Notes under the pieces: model-generated
What the model was told of the DNA's origin: nothing
Databases searched by the model: none
What the model saw: only the letters and a program-made list of their open reading frames with translations
From: Trueperella sp.
GTDB taxonomy: Bacteria > Actinomycetota > Actinomycetes > Actinomycetales > Actinomycetaceae
Reading direction: 5' to 3'
NCBI GenBank assembly: GCA_030532125.1
Contig: JAUNLU010000001.1
Location: 487,960-551,959 of the forward strand
Length of the DNA stretch: 64,000 bases
Part shown: positions 48,664-56,909 of the stretch, piece by piece
Layout: each line of letters opens with the position of its first letter
How positions within the stretch are numbered: position 1 is the first letter of the stretch
Made by a program: the position numbers and the translations under genes

Positions 48664-49659
48664 CTACATAAATAAATTCACCAAGTGGTAGCAGAGTGCA
48701 GCAATTACTCCGGCACAAGGGATCGTCAAAAACCAGGCGCCTACGATATTGCCAGCTACTGACCAGCGCACTGCTGATTTACGCCGGGTGGCGCCCACAC
48801 CCATGATTGCTGAAGTAATCGTATGAGTAGTAGAAATAGGGGCACTAAAGGCGGCCGTCAGATATAACACGCTGGCAGCTATCGCTTCTGCTACAAAGCC
48901 ACGGGCAGGATCCAGCTCAGCAATACGGTGCCCCAGCGTCTTCATAATGCGCCAGCCGCCAGTGTAGGTGCCGAGGGAAATCGCAGTTGCGGCCCCAATC
49001 TTTACCAGTAGGGGAATTTCTGGACCCGAGTGGTAGCCGCCAGCAACTAGCGCTAGCACCATCACACCCATCGTCTTCTGCGCATCTTGCAAACCGTGCC
49101 CCAGCGCTACGGCAGCTGCCGAAACGGTTTGGGCATAGCGGAACCGGCGCTCCGTCTTCTTATAGGAAAAGTTGCGGCAAATGAAGATAGTTAGCTTCAT
49201 AGCTAGAAACGCCAGCGTAAAACCGATTACTGGGGAAATGAACATCGGGAGGATCACTTTAATGCCGATAACATTCCAGTGCACGGTAGTAGATGCGGCT
49301 AGCCCGGCGCCGGTCAGCCCACCGATCAGAGCGTGCGAAGAGCTGGAGGGCAGCCCTAGCCACCAGGTGATCAAGTTCCACGCAATTGCGCCCAGTAGGC
49401 CGCTTAAAACTACCGCCAGGCCGTTAATTCCCTGGGGGGCATCGATAATTCCTGAACCGATAGTCTGTGCCACCCCAGTGCCGAGCAAGGCTCCGACGAA
49501 GTTCATTGTCGCTGCCATTAGCAGGGCTTGGCGCGGTTTCAGCGCGCGAGTTGCTACCGAAGTGGCGATAGCATTCGCGGCATCGTGGAAACCATTGGTG
49601 AAGTCAAAGGTAAGTGCAATCGCGATGACTAGCACCACTACCAGCAAAACTGGATCCAC
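48664..49659 (-). CDS. PiT-family inorganic phosphate transporter
   Basis: 331 residues with about nine hydrophobic helices. The two PiT signature repeats are present: FTNGFHDAANAIAT near the N-terminus and GHGLQDAQKTMGV in the middle (Q-D for the usual N-D). The family imports metal-phosphate by proton symport with low affinity. The start is GTG with GGAGT before it. It follows the DUF47 gene by one base; the pair is a common operon. Confidence 0.92.
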   Translation of the reverse strand: MDPVLLVVVLVIAIALTFDFTNGFHDAANAIATSVATRALKPRQALLMAATMNFVGALLGTGVAQTIGSGIIDAPQGINGLAVVLSGLLGAIAWNLITWWLGLPSSSSHALIGGLTGAGLAASTTVHWNVIGIKVILPMFISPVIGFTLAFLAMKLTIFICRNFSYKKTERRFRYAQTVSAAAVALGHGLQDAQKTMGVMVLALVAGGYHSGPEIPLLVKIGAATAISLGTYTGGWRIMKTLGHRIAELDPARGFVAEAIAASVLYLTAAFSAPISTTHTITSAIMGVGATRRKSAVRWSVAGNIVGAWFLTIPCAGVIAALCYHLVNLFM

Positions 49660-49660
49660 G

Positions 49661-50281
49661 CTATGACTCCTTGATCGCGATGATCTCTACCGTGGTAGCT
49701 AAATGTTCAAATGCGTCAATCGCAGCTTCCAAGGTGTCGGCTACAAATTTCAACCGCATAACATCGAGTGCGTTGATTTCGCTGTCAAATAGCCGCGCTA
49801 CAAATTTGCGGTAGATGACGTCGCCTTGGTTTTCTAGCTGGTTGATCTCCAGCCAGTAGTTGCGCGCTTTATCGGAAATGGCGCTGATGCCTTTGGAACT
49901 TTCCTTAGTGATTTCGCAGCAACGATTAATTATTTTGATGAGCTGGTGCAACTCTTCCGGTAGCGCGCCTAGCCGGTAAAGGAGGATGTTGTCTCCGGCT
50001 TCATCAATCAGGTCGGTGCATTCATCGAGCTGCTCAGAAAGTGCAATCAGATCTTCCCGATCGTGGGAGAGCACAAAAGCTTGTGAAACGTGCCGAGTTA
50101 ATTCGTGGGTAGCGTCGTCGGCGTCGTTCTCTACTTGGTGGAGTGCCTCGCGTAACGCACCACGGGACTCCGGCTCTGCTGCTGCCAGTTCGGCAAGGAG
50201 CTGAGCAGCTTTCACCGTATATGCAGCTTGTTTACGGAAGAGTTCCAGCACTTTATTGCGCTTAGAAGAAAATTTTCCCAT
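49661..50281 (-). CDS. DUF47 (PhoU-like) protein
   Basis: 206 residues, nearly all helix, with the PhoU-like three-helix-bundle pattern. The acidic motifs VENDADDATHEL and DECTDLIDEAGDNI are those that bind metal in this family. It is the usual partner and probable regulator of PiT transporters, encoded directly upstream. It could also take on the role of PhoU, which is missing from the nearby pst operon. Confidence 0.9.
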   Translation of the reverse strand: MGKFSSKRNKVLELFRKQAAYTVKAAQLLAELAAAEPESRGALREALHQVENDADDATHELTRHVSQAFVLSHDREDLIALSEQLDECTDLIDEAGDNILLYRLGALPEELHQLIKIINRCCEITKESSKGISAISDKARNYWLEINQLENQGDVIYRKFVARLFDSEINALDVMRLKFVADTLEAAIDAFEHLATTVEIIAIKES

Positions 50282-50486
50282 TGGATAACCCTTAGCGAAT
50301 TAACAATCAGTTAATCCCAACCATACGACACTTAAATAGGCATGCGCCGAGTAGGGAAGCTCGACCAAGTGTAGGAAGACTCACATTAATTTCGCTATCT
50401 GGACTAATGCCGCAATTTGCCGGCTTAGCCTCATACTTAAATCCTAGGCGTAGCTCAGCTATGCAGTTCTAACCAAAGGAGATGCC

Positions 50487-51944
50487 ATGGATAATTTCCA
50501 AGAAATAATCAGTCGAGTCACCGGTCCGGCGACTGAGTGGTTAGCTGGCATCAATGACTGGCTGTACACCTTCGTCATGATTGTTGCGCTGGTGGGAACT
50601 GGCTTGTGGTTTACGTTCCGAACCCGCGGAGTGCAGATTAGGCACTTTGGAAATATGGTGCGGTATATGGCGCAGTCGCGGCAGGGGGCCGACGGCGGTA
50701 TTTCCTCTTTCCAAGCATTTGCGATGGGCTTGGCGACGCGCGTTGGGATCGGGAACGTCACCGGAGTGGCGCTGGCGATGATTCTCGGTGGGCCCGGCGC
50801 ACTGTTCTGGATGTGGGTAGTGGCGCTGGTAGGAATGGCAACGGCGTTTGCCGAAGCAGTATTGGCGCAGCTATTTAAGCGCCGCCACCCAGATGGAACT
50901 TTCCGCGGTGGGCCGGCCTACTACATTAAGGCGGGGTTGAAATCTCAGACGCTCGCGGTGATTTTTGCGGTGTCTATGGTGTTTGCGCTGTCCGTTGCGA
51001 TGCCGATGGTGCAGTCCAATACGATTGCTGGGGTGCTCAGTGCTTCGCATGGAGTGCCATCGTGGGTAACTGGCCTAGTAGTAGCTGGGCTAGCTGCACT
51101 GGTGATTTTCGCCGGTGTGCGCGGAGTAGCTCGAGTTACCGAGATTGTTTCGCCAGCGATGGCACTGGCTTATATCGTGTTGGCAATTGCGGTTACGGTG
51201 GTTAACTTCCGGCAGCTGCCGCTCTTTTTCCAAGACGTTTTCTTAGCTGCATTTGGGCTGCGGGAGGCGCTATTTGGTACCGCAGGCGGGCTGCTAGCCG
51301 CATTGCTAAATGGTACCCGCCGCGGGCTATTCTCGAATGAAGCTGGGATGGGCACCAATCCGAATGCTGCCGCCACTGCTACAGTTGCCCACCCGGTACA
51401 GCAAGGGATGATCCAATCTTTCGGGGTCTTTGTGGACACGATTTTGGTCTGCTCGGCCACTGGGTTCATCATCCTAACTTCTGGAATGTTGGATCTGCAG
51501 CGGCTGGGAGCCGATGATTCCGCACATCTAACTGCAGATGCCATCGTGGGCAGTTTGGGTAGTTGGGTCACTATCCCGCTTTCGATAATTATTTTCTTCT
51601 TCGGGTTCTCCTCAGTTTTGGGGGCCTATGCCTACGCCAATGCCAATATTGTGTTCCTGGGCGGCAATGCGATAGCAGACTGGGCAGTGCGTATTTCAGT
51701 GGTGCTGTGCTCATTTATTGGGGCAGTGCTGGCGCTCACCTTTGTGTGGACTTTGATGGACACCGCTATGTTCGTAGTTACTGTGGTGAATCTAGTGGCG
51801 TTGGTAAAGCTGTCGAAGTGGGTAGTGGCTGCATTACGGGACTATGAACGGCAGAAAGCTCAAGGCGGCGAGATTAGTTTTGATCCGGTTGCAGCTGGAT
51901 TCCCCAGCGACCTGGACTGCAGTGCCTGGCAAGTAGCGGAGTAG
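50487..51944 (+). CDS. AGCS-family alanine/glycine:cation symporter
   Basis: 485 residues with about 11 helices. The family patterns GIGNVTGVALA, FRGGPAYYI and NEAGMGTNPNAAATA are present; they form the sodium and amino-acid sites. It imports alanine or glycine with sodium. AAAGGAGAT precedes the ATG at 50487. A hairpin follows, then a structured 483-base gap. Confidence 0.93.
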   Translation: MDNFQEIISRVTGPATEWLAGINDWLYTFVMIVALVGTGLWFTFRTRGVQIRHFGNMVRYMAQSRQGADGGISSFQAFAMGLATRVGIGNVTGVALAMILGGPGALFWMWVVALVGMATAFAEAVLAQLFKRRHPDGTFRGGPAYYIKAGLKSQTLAVIFAVSMVFALSVAMPMVQSNTIAGVLSASHGVPSWVTGLVVAGLAALVIFAGVRGVARVTEIVSPAMALAYIVLAIAVTVVNFRQLPLFFQDVFLAAFGLREALFGTAGGLLAALLNGTRRGLFSNEAGMGTNPNAAATATVAHPVQQGMIQSFGVFVDTILVCSATGFIILTSGMLDLQRLGADDSAHLTADAIVGSLGSWVTIPLSIIIFFFGFSSVLGAYAYANANIVFLGGNAIADWAVRISVVLCSFIGAVLALTFVWTLMDTAMFVVTVVNLVALVKLSKWVVAALRDYERQKAQGGEISFDPVAAGFPSDLDCSAWQVAE

Positions 51945-51988
51945 CTGGATATTTCGGAATAGCCGAGTAACACGCGTTACTACAGCAA

Positions 51989-52020
51989 CAGGGAGCCGCA
52001 GCATTAGCTGCGACTCCCTG
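51989..52020 (+). terminator. Hairpin after AGCS gene
   Basis: A 14-bp stem (51989-52002 with 52007-52020) with one internal mismatch and an ATTA loop. No T-tract follows, so termination may be weak. Confidence 0.6.
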
Positions 52021-52031
52021 CCGAGGTCTAA

Positions 52032-52117
52032 GACACCGAACCCGAGAGCGCCTGTCGGCGCGAAGGCCGCTCGTAGCGGCAAATATTTGGAGCCCGGGGC
52101 TTTCGCGATCCGGTGTC
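52032..52117. ncRNA. Candidate cloverleaf-like structured RNA
   Basis: A perfect 7-bp closing stem (52032-52038 with 52111-52117) encloses three hairpins: 5 bp with a TGTC loop (52048-52061), 6 bp with a CGT loop (52066-52080) and 4 bp with a CGG loop (52091-52101). It lacks a T-loop and anticodon arm, so it is not a normal tRNA, and no riboswitch core was recognised. The strand is undetermined. Confidence 0.4.
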
Positions 52118-52304
52118 GTGCTACTAGCGTAACGCACTAGCTACGGGAAGTCTCCCTGGGAGCCCAGGAAAGTACTGCACGTTTTCCTGGGAATCTGGCG
52201 CCTGTGCACTTTTGTGCATAAGAAATGATTGACATTGCATCAATCGAGTCATAGCTTAAAACTAGCCTCATTTGGGGAAGCGCCGATGTGAGTGTTGAGC
52301 TGAT

Positions 52305-52384
52305 ATCACCGCGAACTTGAGCTTGTGCCGGGTGCTACTTAGCTGCAGTGCCCAGCGGGACCTAGGCAAAGTGTTCGCGGTGAT
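52305..52384. ncRNA. Candidate long stem-loop element
   Basis: A perfect 12-bp inverted repeat, ATCACCGCGAAC (52305-52316) and its complement (52373-52384), with a 7-bp inner stem containing two G-T pairs (GGGTGCT with AGTGCCC). It lies 43 bases before the next start. It could be a leader structure, a small RNA or a small palindromic repeat element; a second copy is not seen in the window. Confidence 0.4.
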
Positions 52385-52415
52385 GGACTGCCAAGAATTT
52401 CTCATAAAATAGTGG

Positions 52416-52421
52416 GACAAT
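52416..52421 (+). promoter_or_regulatory. GACAAT box six bases before GTG start
   Basis: GACAAT is followed by six bases and the GTG at 52428. It is like the leaderless boxes but has G in the first position. Confidence 0.45.
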
Positions 52422-52427
52422 TCGGCT

Positions 52428-53174
52428 GTGAGAGCTGAACAAAAAACTTTCAAGCCCTGGATAGCGCCAGCCAGCGTCCGTGCCCAAATCGGATTCTGTG
52501 GCGCTGCTTTACTGGCGTTGGGTGGAGCTACTCACGTCGCCGGCACCGCAGTAGTGCTGCTGTTCTTAACTGTGGGTATGCTTCCCGGTTGGCCCAAACT
52601 TTTGCGGCTCCCAAATTTATCCACCTCTAGGTGGGTAATGTCTCTCACCGCCGTATTTGCGGCCTTTGCTGCTGGGTTGGGAACTGTGGGTCACACCGCA
52701 ATGGTGCTCACTGGAGCGGTAATTGCCAGTTTCGTTACTGAGATTTTCCGCACCGATGGCCGGTACAAACTGGTAGAACAAATTTCGGGTGATTTTGCCG
52801 GGGCAATAATGGTCATCTGTGCCAGCATGTGGATTCACCTGGTAAAACTAGAAGACGGCTCGAATGTGATGGTAGTGGCAGCTATTGCGTTAGCAGTGGG
52901 TGCAGTTATCAGCGCCTTTGATTCGCCGCGTGCCCACCTGCTCACCTTTATAAACACCACCGCGTTCGCGGTAGCAGTCGCATTTGTAATGGGAACTCCC
53001 GTAATGGTGGGGGTAATCATTGGACTATTCGTCGGGCTGGGATTCTACTTAACCCGCCGGGCGGTGCGGTTTCTCCCGCGCCACGACAGCCCAGAAATTA
53101 GCGCTGCCCGAGCGCTAATTCCGCATTGCGCTCTGGGGTTGATTAGCTACCTGGTGTGTGTTGTTCTCGTTTAA
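52428..53174 (+). CDS. Integral membrane protein of unknown function
   Basis: 248 residues; not recognised. About eight hydrophobic segments are spaced through the protein, with a conserved-looking polar loop after the fourth (TEIFRTDGRYKLVEQISGD). The N-terminus is basic and polar. No transporter or enzyme signature is apparent. The start is GTG without a ribosome site. It precedes the nitrobindin-like gene by nine bases. Confidence 0.7.
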   Translation: MRAEQKTFKPWIAPASVRAQIGFCGAALLALGGATHVAGTAVVLLFLTVGMLPGWPKLLRLPNLSTSRWVMSLTAVFAAFAAGLGTVGHTAMVLTGAVIASFVTEIFRTDGRYKLVEQISGDFAGAIMVICASMWIHLVKLEDGSNVMVVAAIALAVGAVISAFDSPRAHLLTFINTTAFAVAVAFVMGTPVMVGVIIGLFVGLGFYLTRRAVRFLPRHDSPEISAARALIPHCALGLISYLVCVVLV

Positions 53175-53177
53175 CCT
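53172..53177 (+). promoter_or_regulatory. Leaderless -10 box (TAACCT-N6-ATG)
   Basis: TAACCT, overlapping the previous stop codon, is followed by six bases and the ATG at 53184. No ribosome site is present. Confidence 0.6.
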
Positions 53178-53183
53178 AGAACT

Positions 53184-53798
53184 ATGGCAATACGACTTCC
53201 CGAAAACTTAGCCCCGGAAAACTACCCCCTAGGCTGGTTGGTAGACACTTGGTACGGTGGCGGCTTACTGGAATATGACAACATCTCTGCCAGTGCATAT
53301 TTGCATGAGGTGACTATCGACAACCGCGACGCTGGCCCGTATCTGCGGTTTATGTCCCAGATTTGGCTGGCCCAGGAACCGGCGTCAGCGGTTGATAAGG
53401 AAAATAGCGGGCAATATACCTACGATTCCCTTACCAAAGATCGATTGTGGTCGGTGACAACCGGTTATTTGCGGGTAAACCCCACTGCAGAAAAGCGGGC
53501 CGACGGCGCAGTCGAACTAGAAGCCATGGTCGCTAGCCCCACTGGCACTGCCCAACTGTGGGTGGGGCTAATAAACGGGCCGCGGCTACAGCTGGTAACT
53601 GATACGATCGTGCGTTCTAGCTCAGGCGCCGAATTAGCTAGTGCGCAGCTAGTAGCCGGCAATGTGGCCGCTGACCTGTTCTACGCTTACGATATGTCGG
53701 CTTTCGGGTTTGAAATGCGCAATTATCTTGCCGGGCGGCTCTCGCGGCAGTTTGACGATTCCGTTGATCCCGCAGCTGGGGCGTCAAGTGAAAACTGA
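53184..53798 (+). CDS. Nitrobindin-like (FABP/DUF1794) protein
   Basis: 204 residues. It has the beta-barrel start LVDTWYGGGLLEYDN, comparable to the GxWxGxG motif of bacterial nitrobindins, then alternating strands and LARGPxL-type segments (GLINGPRLQLV). Members bind heme and may scavenge nitric oxide or peroxynitrite; whether this one binds heme is not shown. The stop overlaps the ygfZ start. The pairing with YgfZ is common in actinobacteria. Confidence 0.8.
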   Translation: MAIRLPENLAPENYPLGWLVDTWYGGGLLEYDNISASAYLHEVTIDNRDAGPYLRFMSQIWLAQEPASAVDKENSGQYTYDSLTKDRLWSVTTGYLRVNPTAEKRADGAVELEAMVASPTGTAQLWVGLINGPRLQLVTDTIVRSSSGAELASAQLVAGNVAADLFYAYDMSAFGFEMRNYLAGRLSRQFDDSVDPAAGASSEN

Positions 53799-54927
53799 CG
53801 CTGCAGCTACACCCTGGCCACCCAGTGCCGATCTCCCCGGAGCAGTGGTGAATGCAGGGGTCGTCTCCCAGTATGGCAACCCGATCCGGGAACAGCGGCT
53901 ATTGGCATCTGGCCAGGCATTTACTGATTTGAGCCACCTGGAAGCAGTGCTAGTAACCGGGGATGATCGCACCGAATGGCTGCATAAACTGGCGGCCACT
54001 GATTTTCAGAACCTGCCGGTAGGCACCAGTGCCGAGACCCTGTTCCTCGACTCCCAAGGAAAGATTGCCCACGCGGCTGCGGTGTATCTTGCGCCCGGCG
54101 CCGTCTGGCTTCTCACGGACTTTGGTCGCTCAGCTGCGCTAGCTGAATTTCTCACCACAATGCGGTTCATGTTCCAAGTGGAAATCAGCCGCCCGCCGAT
54201 ATCCGCCTACGGCACGCTCACTGCCGCTGCTGCCTTACCCGAACAAGTGGTGCAGTTAGCAGAATTTATTTGGCAAGATCCGTGGCCGAATACTGATACC
54301 GCCGGCGCCAATTATGGAGTCGCTGACGCCGATCACCCTGCCAGTAGCCAGCCCGTGGCTATCGCCGTCTTTCACCGGGAGAATGCTGCGGCCGGTTTAG
54401 CTGCCTATGCGGAGCTGAGCCCAGCCGGGCAAATTGCCTGGGAAGCGCAGCGGGTATTCCGCTGGCGGCCGCGCCCGAATAACGAGGCCGGTGAGCCAGT
54501 CTTACCGCATGAACTCGACTGGCTGCGCACTGCAGTGCAGCTAAATAAAGGGTGCTACCCCGGTCAAGAAACAGTGGCAAAGGTGGTTAATATGGGCAAA
54601 CCGCCGCGCCGGCTCACCTACTTGTACCTGGAGGGACCAACTGGAGAGTTGCCCCCACCCGGCACTGAGTTACTGCTGGAAGATGGAACTGCAGCTGGCA
54701 TTCTCACTTCGGTGGCGCAGCATGCGATAGCGGGTCCGGTGGCACTCGCGCTATTGCGGCGGAGTGTGCCAGTGACGGCGATTTTGCACACCGGAGATTT
54801 TGTGGCCAGCCAAGTGGAGATTGTTGGTGCTAGTGGAAAGTCATCTGTTTCACCTGTAGATCGCCCCGGTCGGGAACTGCGTCCCCTGCCCGGTGCCCCG
54901 AATCGGCGAGGAAATCTAAATGCCTGA
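53788..54927 (+). CDS. ygfZ: Folate-binding YgfZ/GcvT-like protein
   Basis: 379 residues. The YgfZ signature KGCYPGQE is at about residues 254-261. The N-terminus has the GcvT-like barrel (LVTGDDRTEWLHKL). YgfZ binds tetrahydrofolate and helps in repair or assembly of certain iron-sulfur enzymes. The GTG at 53788 overlaps the upstream gene by 11 bases; an earlier frame would run deep into that gene and is not conserved. The stop overlaps the next start. Confidence 0.9.
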   Translation: MKTDAAATPWPPSADLPGAVVNAGVVSQYGNPIREQRLLASGQAFTDLSHLEAVLVTGDDRTEWLHKLAATDFQNLPVGTSAETLFLDSQGKIAHAAAVYLAPGAVWLLTDFGRSAALAEFLTTMRFMFQVEISRPPISAYGTLTAAAALPEQVVQLAEFIWQDPWPNTDTAGANYGVADADHPASSQPVAIAVFHRENAAAGLAAYAELSPAGQIAWEAQRVFRWRPRPNNEAGEPVLPHELDWLRTAVQLNKGCYPGQETVAKVVNMGKPPRRLTYLYLEGPTGELPPPGTELLLEDGTAAGILTSVAQHAIAGPVALALLRRSVPVTAILHTGDFVASQVEIVGASGKSSVSPVDRPGRELRPLPGAPNRRGNLNA

Positions 54928-55321
54928 CTTTACTAATTTTGACCTAGACAAGATCGACCTAACCCATATTTCTATGCTGTTTTCGCTGGCGGCTTTGGTG
55001 CTCTTCGGTTACGCCCTATTGGATGCGCTGCGCCGGCCAGAACGCGATTTTGCGCGGGCGCGGAAAAATAAAAATTTTTGGGTGACGGTGCTGGGCAGCT
55101 CCACTGCATTTTATGCCTTTTTCCAGATCGGGTCATTGTCGATGCCAATGGAGGGGCTCATTGGTTTGGCGGCATTAGTGGCGGTGGTCTACTATCTCGG
55201 ACCCGAACGCCAAGCAATGCGTCCGCGCGATTTGGGTGGCGGTGGCGGAAAATGGCCCAAATCTGGTCCCGGTGGGGGCTGGTCAAATTCTGGTTCCGAT
55301 GGGGGCTGGCGGCGATGGTGA
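54920..55321 (+). CDS. DUF2516-like small membrane protein
   Basis: 133 residues. Three hydrophobic segments (about 15-35, 52-68 and 74-92) are separated by short basic loops with the motif RRPERDFARA, recalling actinobacterial DUF2516 proteins. The C-terminal 30 residues are a Gly/Ser/Trp-rich tail. Function is unknown. The ATG overlaps ygfZ by eight bases, and dtd follows by four, so it is within the operon. Confidence 0.7.
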   Translation: MPDFTNFDLDKIDLTHISMLFSLAALVLFGYALLDALRRPERDFARARKNKNFWVTVLGSSTAFYAFFQIGSLSMPMEGLIGLAALVAVVYYLGPERQAMRPRDLGGGGGKWPKSGPGGGWSNSGSDGGWRRW

Positions 55322-55325
55322 CGCG

Positions 55326-55775
55326 ATGAAATCAGTAGTGCAACGGGTGCGGAGCGCCTCAGTTAAGGTAGACGGCGAAGTGGTCGGGCAAATTGGCGCC
55401 GGGCTGGCAGTATTAGTGGGAATAACACACACAGATGGACCGGCAGAAATCGCCAAAACTGCTCGCAAATTAGCAGAGCTAAAGCTGCTCCGTTCCCCAG
55501 ATGGTTCTGATGACCCCAAAGACCGAGTGGGCGCAATTGAAGTGGGGGCGCCACTATTGCTGGTGTCGCAGTTCACGCTATATGCCTCCGTGCGCAAAGG
55601 GCGCAAACCGTCCTGGTCGGACGCCGCGCCAGGAGAGGTGGCGGAACCGATTTTCCGGGAGCTGGTGGCAGCAGTGCGCGAATATGGACTGCCGGTGGAG
55701 ACCGGCGTCTTTGGTGCCATGATGGAAGTAGCCTTAGTTAATGACGGGCCTTTTACCGTAATAGTGGAAGTATAG
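55326..55775 (+). CDS. dtd: D-aminoacyl-tRNA deacylase
   Basis: 149 residues, typical for DTD. It starts MKSVVQRV and has the catalytic SQFTLYA motif (near residue 77) and the cross-subunit NDGPFT motif near the end. It hydrolyses D-amino acids and glycine mischarged on tRNA. A longer frame starting at 55236 would overlap the upstream gene and lacks family similarity. It is followed by galE after 15 bases. Confidence 0.95.
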   Translation: MKSVVQRVRSASVKVDGEVVGQIGAGLAVLVGITHTDGPAEIAKTARKLAELKLLRSPDGSDDPKDRVGAIEVGAPLLLVSQFTLYASVRKGRKPSWSDAAPGEVAEPIFRELVAAVREYGLPVETGVFGAMMEVALVNDGPFTVIVEV

Positions 55776-55790
55776 AAACGGAGTACATAG

Positions 55791-56762
55791 ATGGCGTGGC
55801 TAGTGACCGGAGGAGCTGGATATATCGGATCGCACGTAGTGCATGAATTTTTGCGTGCGGGACTCACTCCGATTGTTTTAGACGATTTCTCCACTGGACG
55901 GCGGGAATTTGTGCCCAGTGATGTCACCGTAATTGAGGCTTCGATTTTGGATCGGGACGCAGTGCGCCGCGCTCTGGAAGAATACGAGTGCACCGGCGTC
56001 GTCTCCCTAGCTGGGTACAAATACGCTGGTGAATCAGTGAAATATCCGCTCCACACTTACGAACAGAATGTCACGGGGATTGTGGCGCTGCTCGGTGCAA
56101 TGCAAGACGCCGGAGTGCACAACTACGTTTTCTCCTCCTCCGCTTCCGTCTATGGCACGCCTAAGGAAGTGCCAGTGACGGAGGAAACTCCCTACAGCCC
56201 AGAGTCCCCCTATGGTGAGACAAAAGTTATTGGGGAATTGCTCGCGCGGGATATGGCCAAAATTGACCCGCAGTGGCGCTACACCAATTTGCGGTACTTC
56301 AACGTAGTGGGAGCGGGCGATTTTGGTGCCTACGATGCCAGCCCGTATTCGCTGTTCTCCATCACCTTTAACCGGCTGCTGGCGGGGAAGAACCCCACTA
56401 TTTTCGGGGGTGACTACCCAACTCCAGATGGCACTTGCATCCGGGACTACATCCACGTCAGCGACCTCGCCTATTCGCATGTGGCGGCTGCAAAAGCGAT
56501 GGATGCCGGGGTAGATCTGTTGGATGCCTACAACTTAGGATCCGGAGATGGCTCTTCGGTAGCGGATATTATGCGGGAAATGAAAGAGCACACCGGGATT
56601 GACTTTGAACCCGAGATTGTGGGGCGGCGCCCGGGAGATCCGGCGGCTGTGGTAGCTGATGGCACGCTAGCAGCGCGGGATCTGGAGTGGGAAATGCGCC
56701 ATAGCATGGCGGATATGGTGCGCTCCGCTTGGGATGCTAAACGCGCTGCTGAGTCGCTGTAA
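55791..56762 (+). CDS. galE: UDP-glucose 4-epimerase
   Basis: 323 residues. The NAD-binding GGAGYIGSH is at residues 6-14, and the catalytic YGETK motif (Tyr and Lys) follows the active Ser/Ser/Ala segment. TPDGTCIRDYIHV is the family's sugar-binding stretch. It interconverts UDP-glucose and UDP-galactose for envelope glycans or galactose use. It is likely the last gene of the ygfZ-dtd cluster; no other gal gene is nearby. Confidence 0.93.
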   Translation: MAWLVTGGAGYIGSHVVHEFLRAGLTPIVLDDFSTGRREFVPSDVTVIEASILDRDAVRRALEEYECTGVVSLAGYKYAGESVKYPLHTYEQNVTGIVALLGAMQDAGVHNYVFSSSASVYGTPKEVPVTEETPYSPESPYGETKVIGELLARDMAKIDPQWRYTNLRYFNVVGAGDFGAYDASPYSLFSITFNRLLAGKNPTIFGGDYPTPDGTCIRDYIHVSDLAYSHVAAAKAMDAGVDLLDAYNLGSGDGSSVADIMREMKEHTGIDFEPEIVGRRPGDPAAVVADGTLAARDLEWEMRHSMADMVRSAWDAKRAAESL

Positions 56763-56816
56763 TACCGCGGTAATCCCGCGCTGTTCTAAGCTGCCCTAGG
56801 CAATATGGGCAGATTG

Positions 56817-56835
56817 TCTCACGCCTGCGGCGAAA
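56817..56835. promoter_or_regulatory. Candidate ClgR site upstream of clpC
   Basis: CGC (56822-56824), five bases, GCG (56830-56832), followed by AA, matches the core of actinobacterial ClgR operators (CGC-N5-GCG). It is 78 bases before the clpC start. ClgR is known to activate clp genes in Corynebacterium and Streptomyces; here it is inferred only from sequence. Confidence 0.45.
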
Positions 56836-56909
56836 TGATGCCCTGCCCGGATATCTGCGCGGGTTAGAGTTTACGAGGTATAAGGAACGGTTCTAAAAGG
56901 AGTCCGTAA

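Larger units (their letters stand above)
51945..52427. other. 483-bp gene-free region with several RNA-like structures
   Basis: No credible gene is seen on either strand. It holds a hairpin just after the symporter gene (51989-52020), a cloverleaf-like fold (52032-52117), an imperfect 80-base stem-loop (52305-52384), and at its end the apparent promoter of the next gene. Each is listed separately. Confidence 0.6.

Noticed and set aside
52032-52117. A tRNA gene
   Set aside because: The 7-bp closing stem recalls an acceptor stem, but there is no T-loop, anticodon arm or CCA, and a nine-base gap separates the last hairpin from the closing stem.
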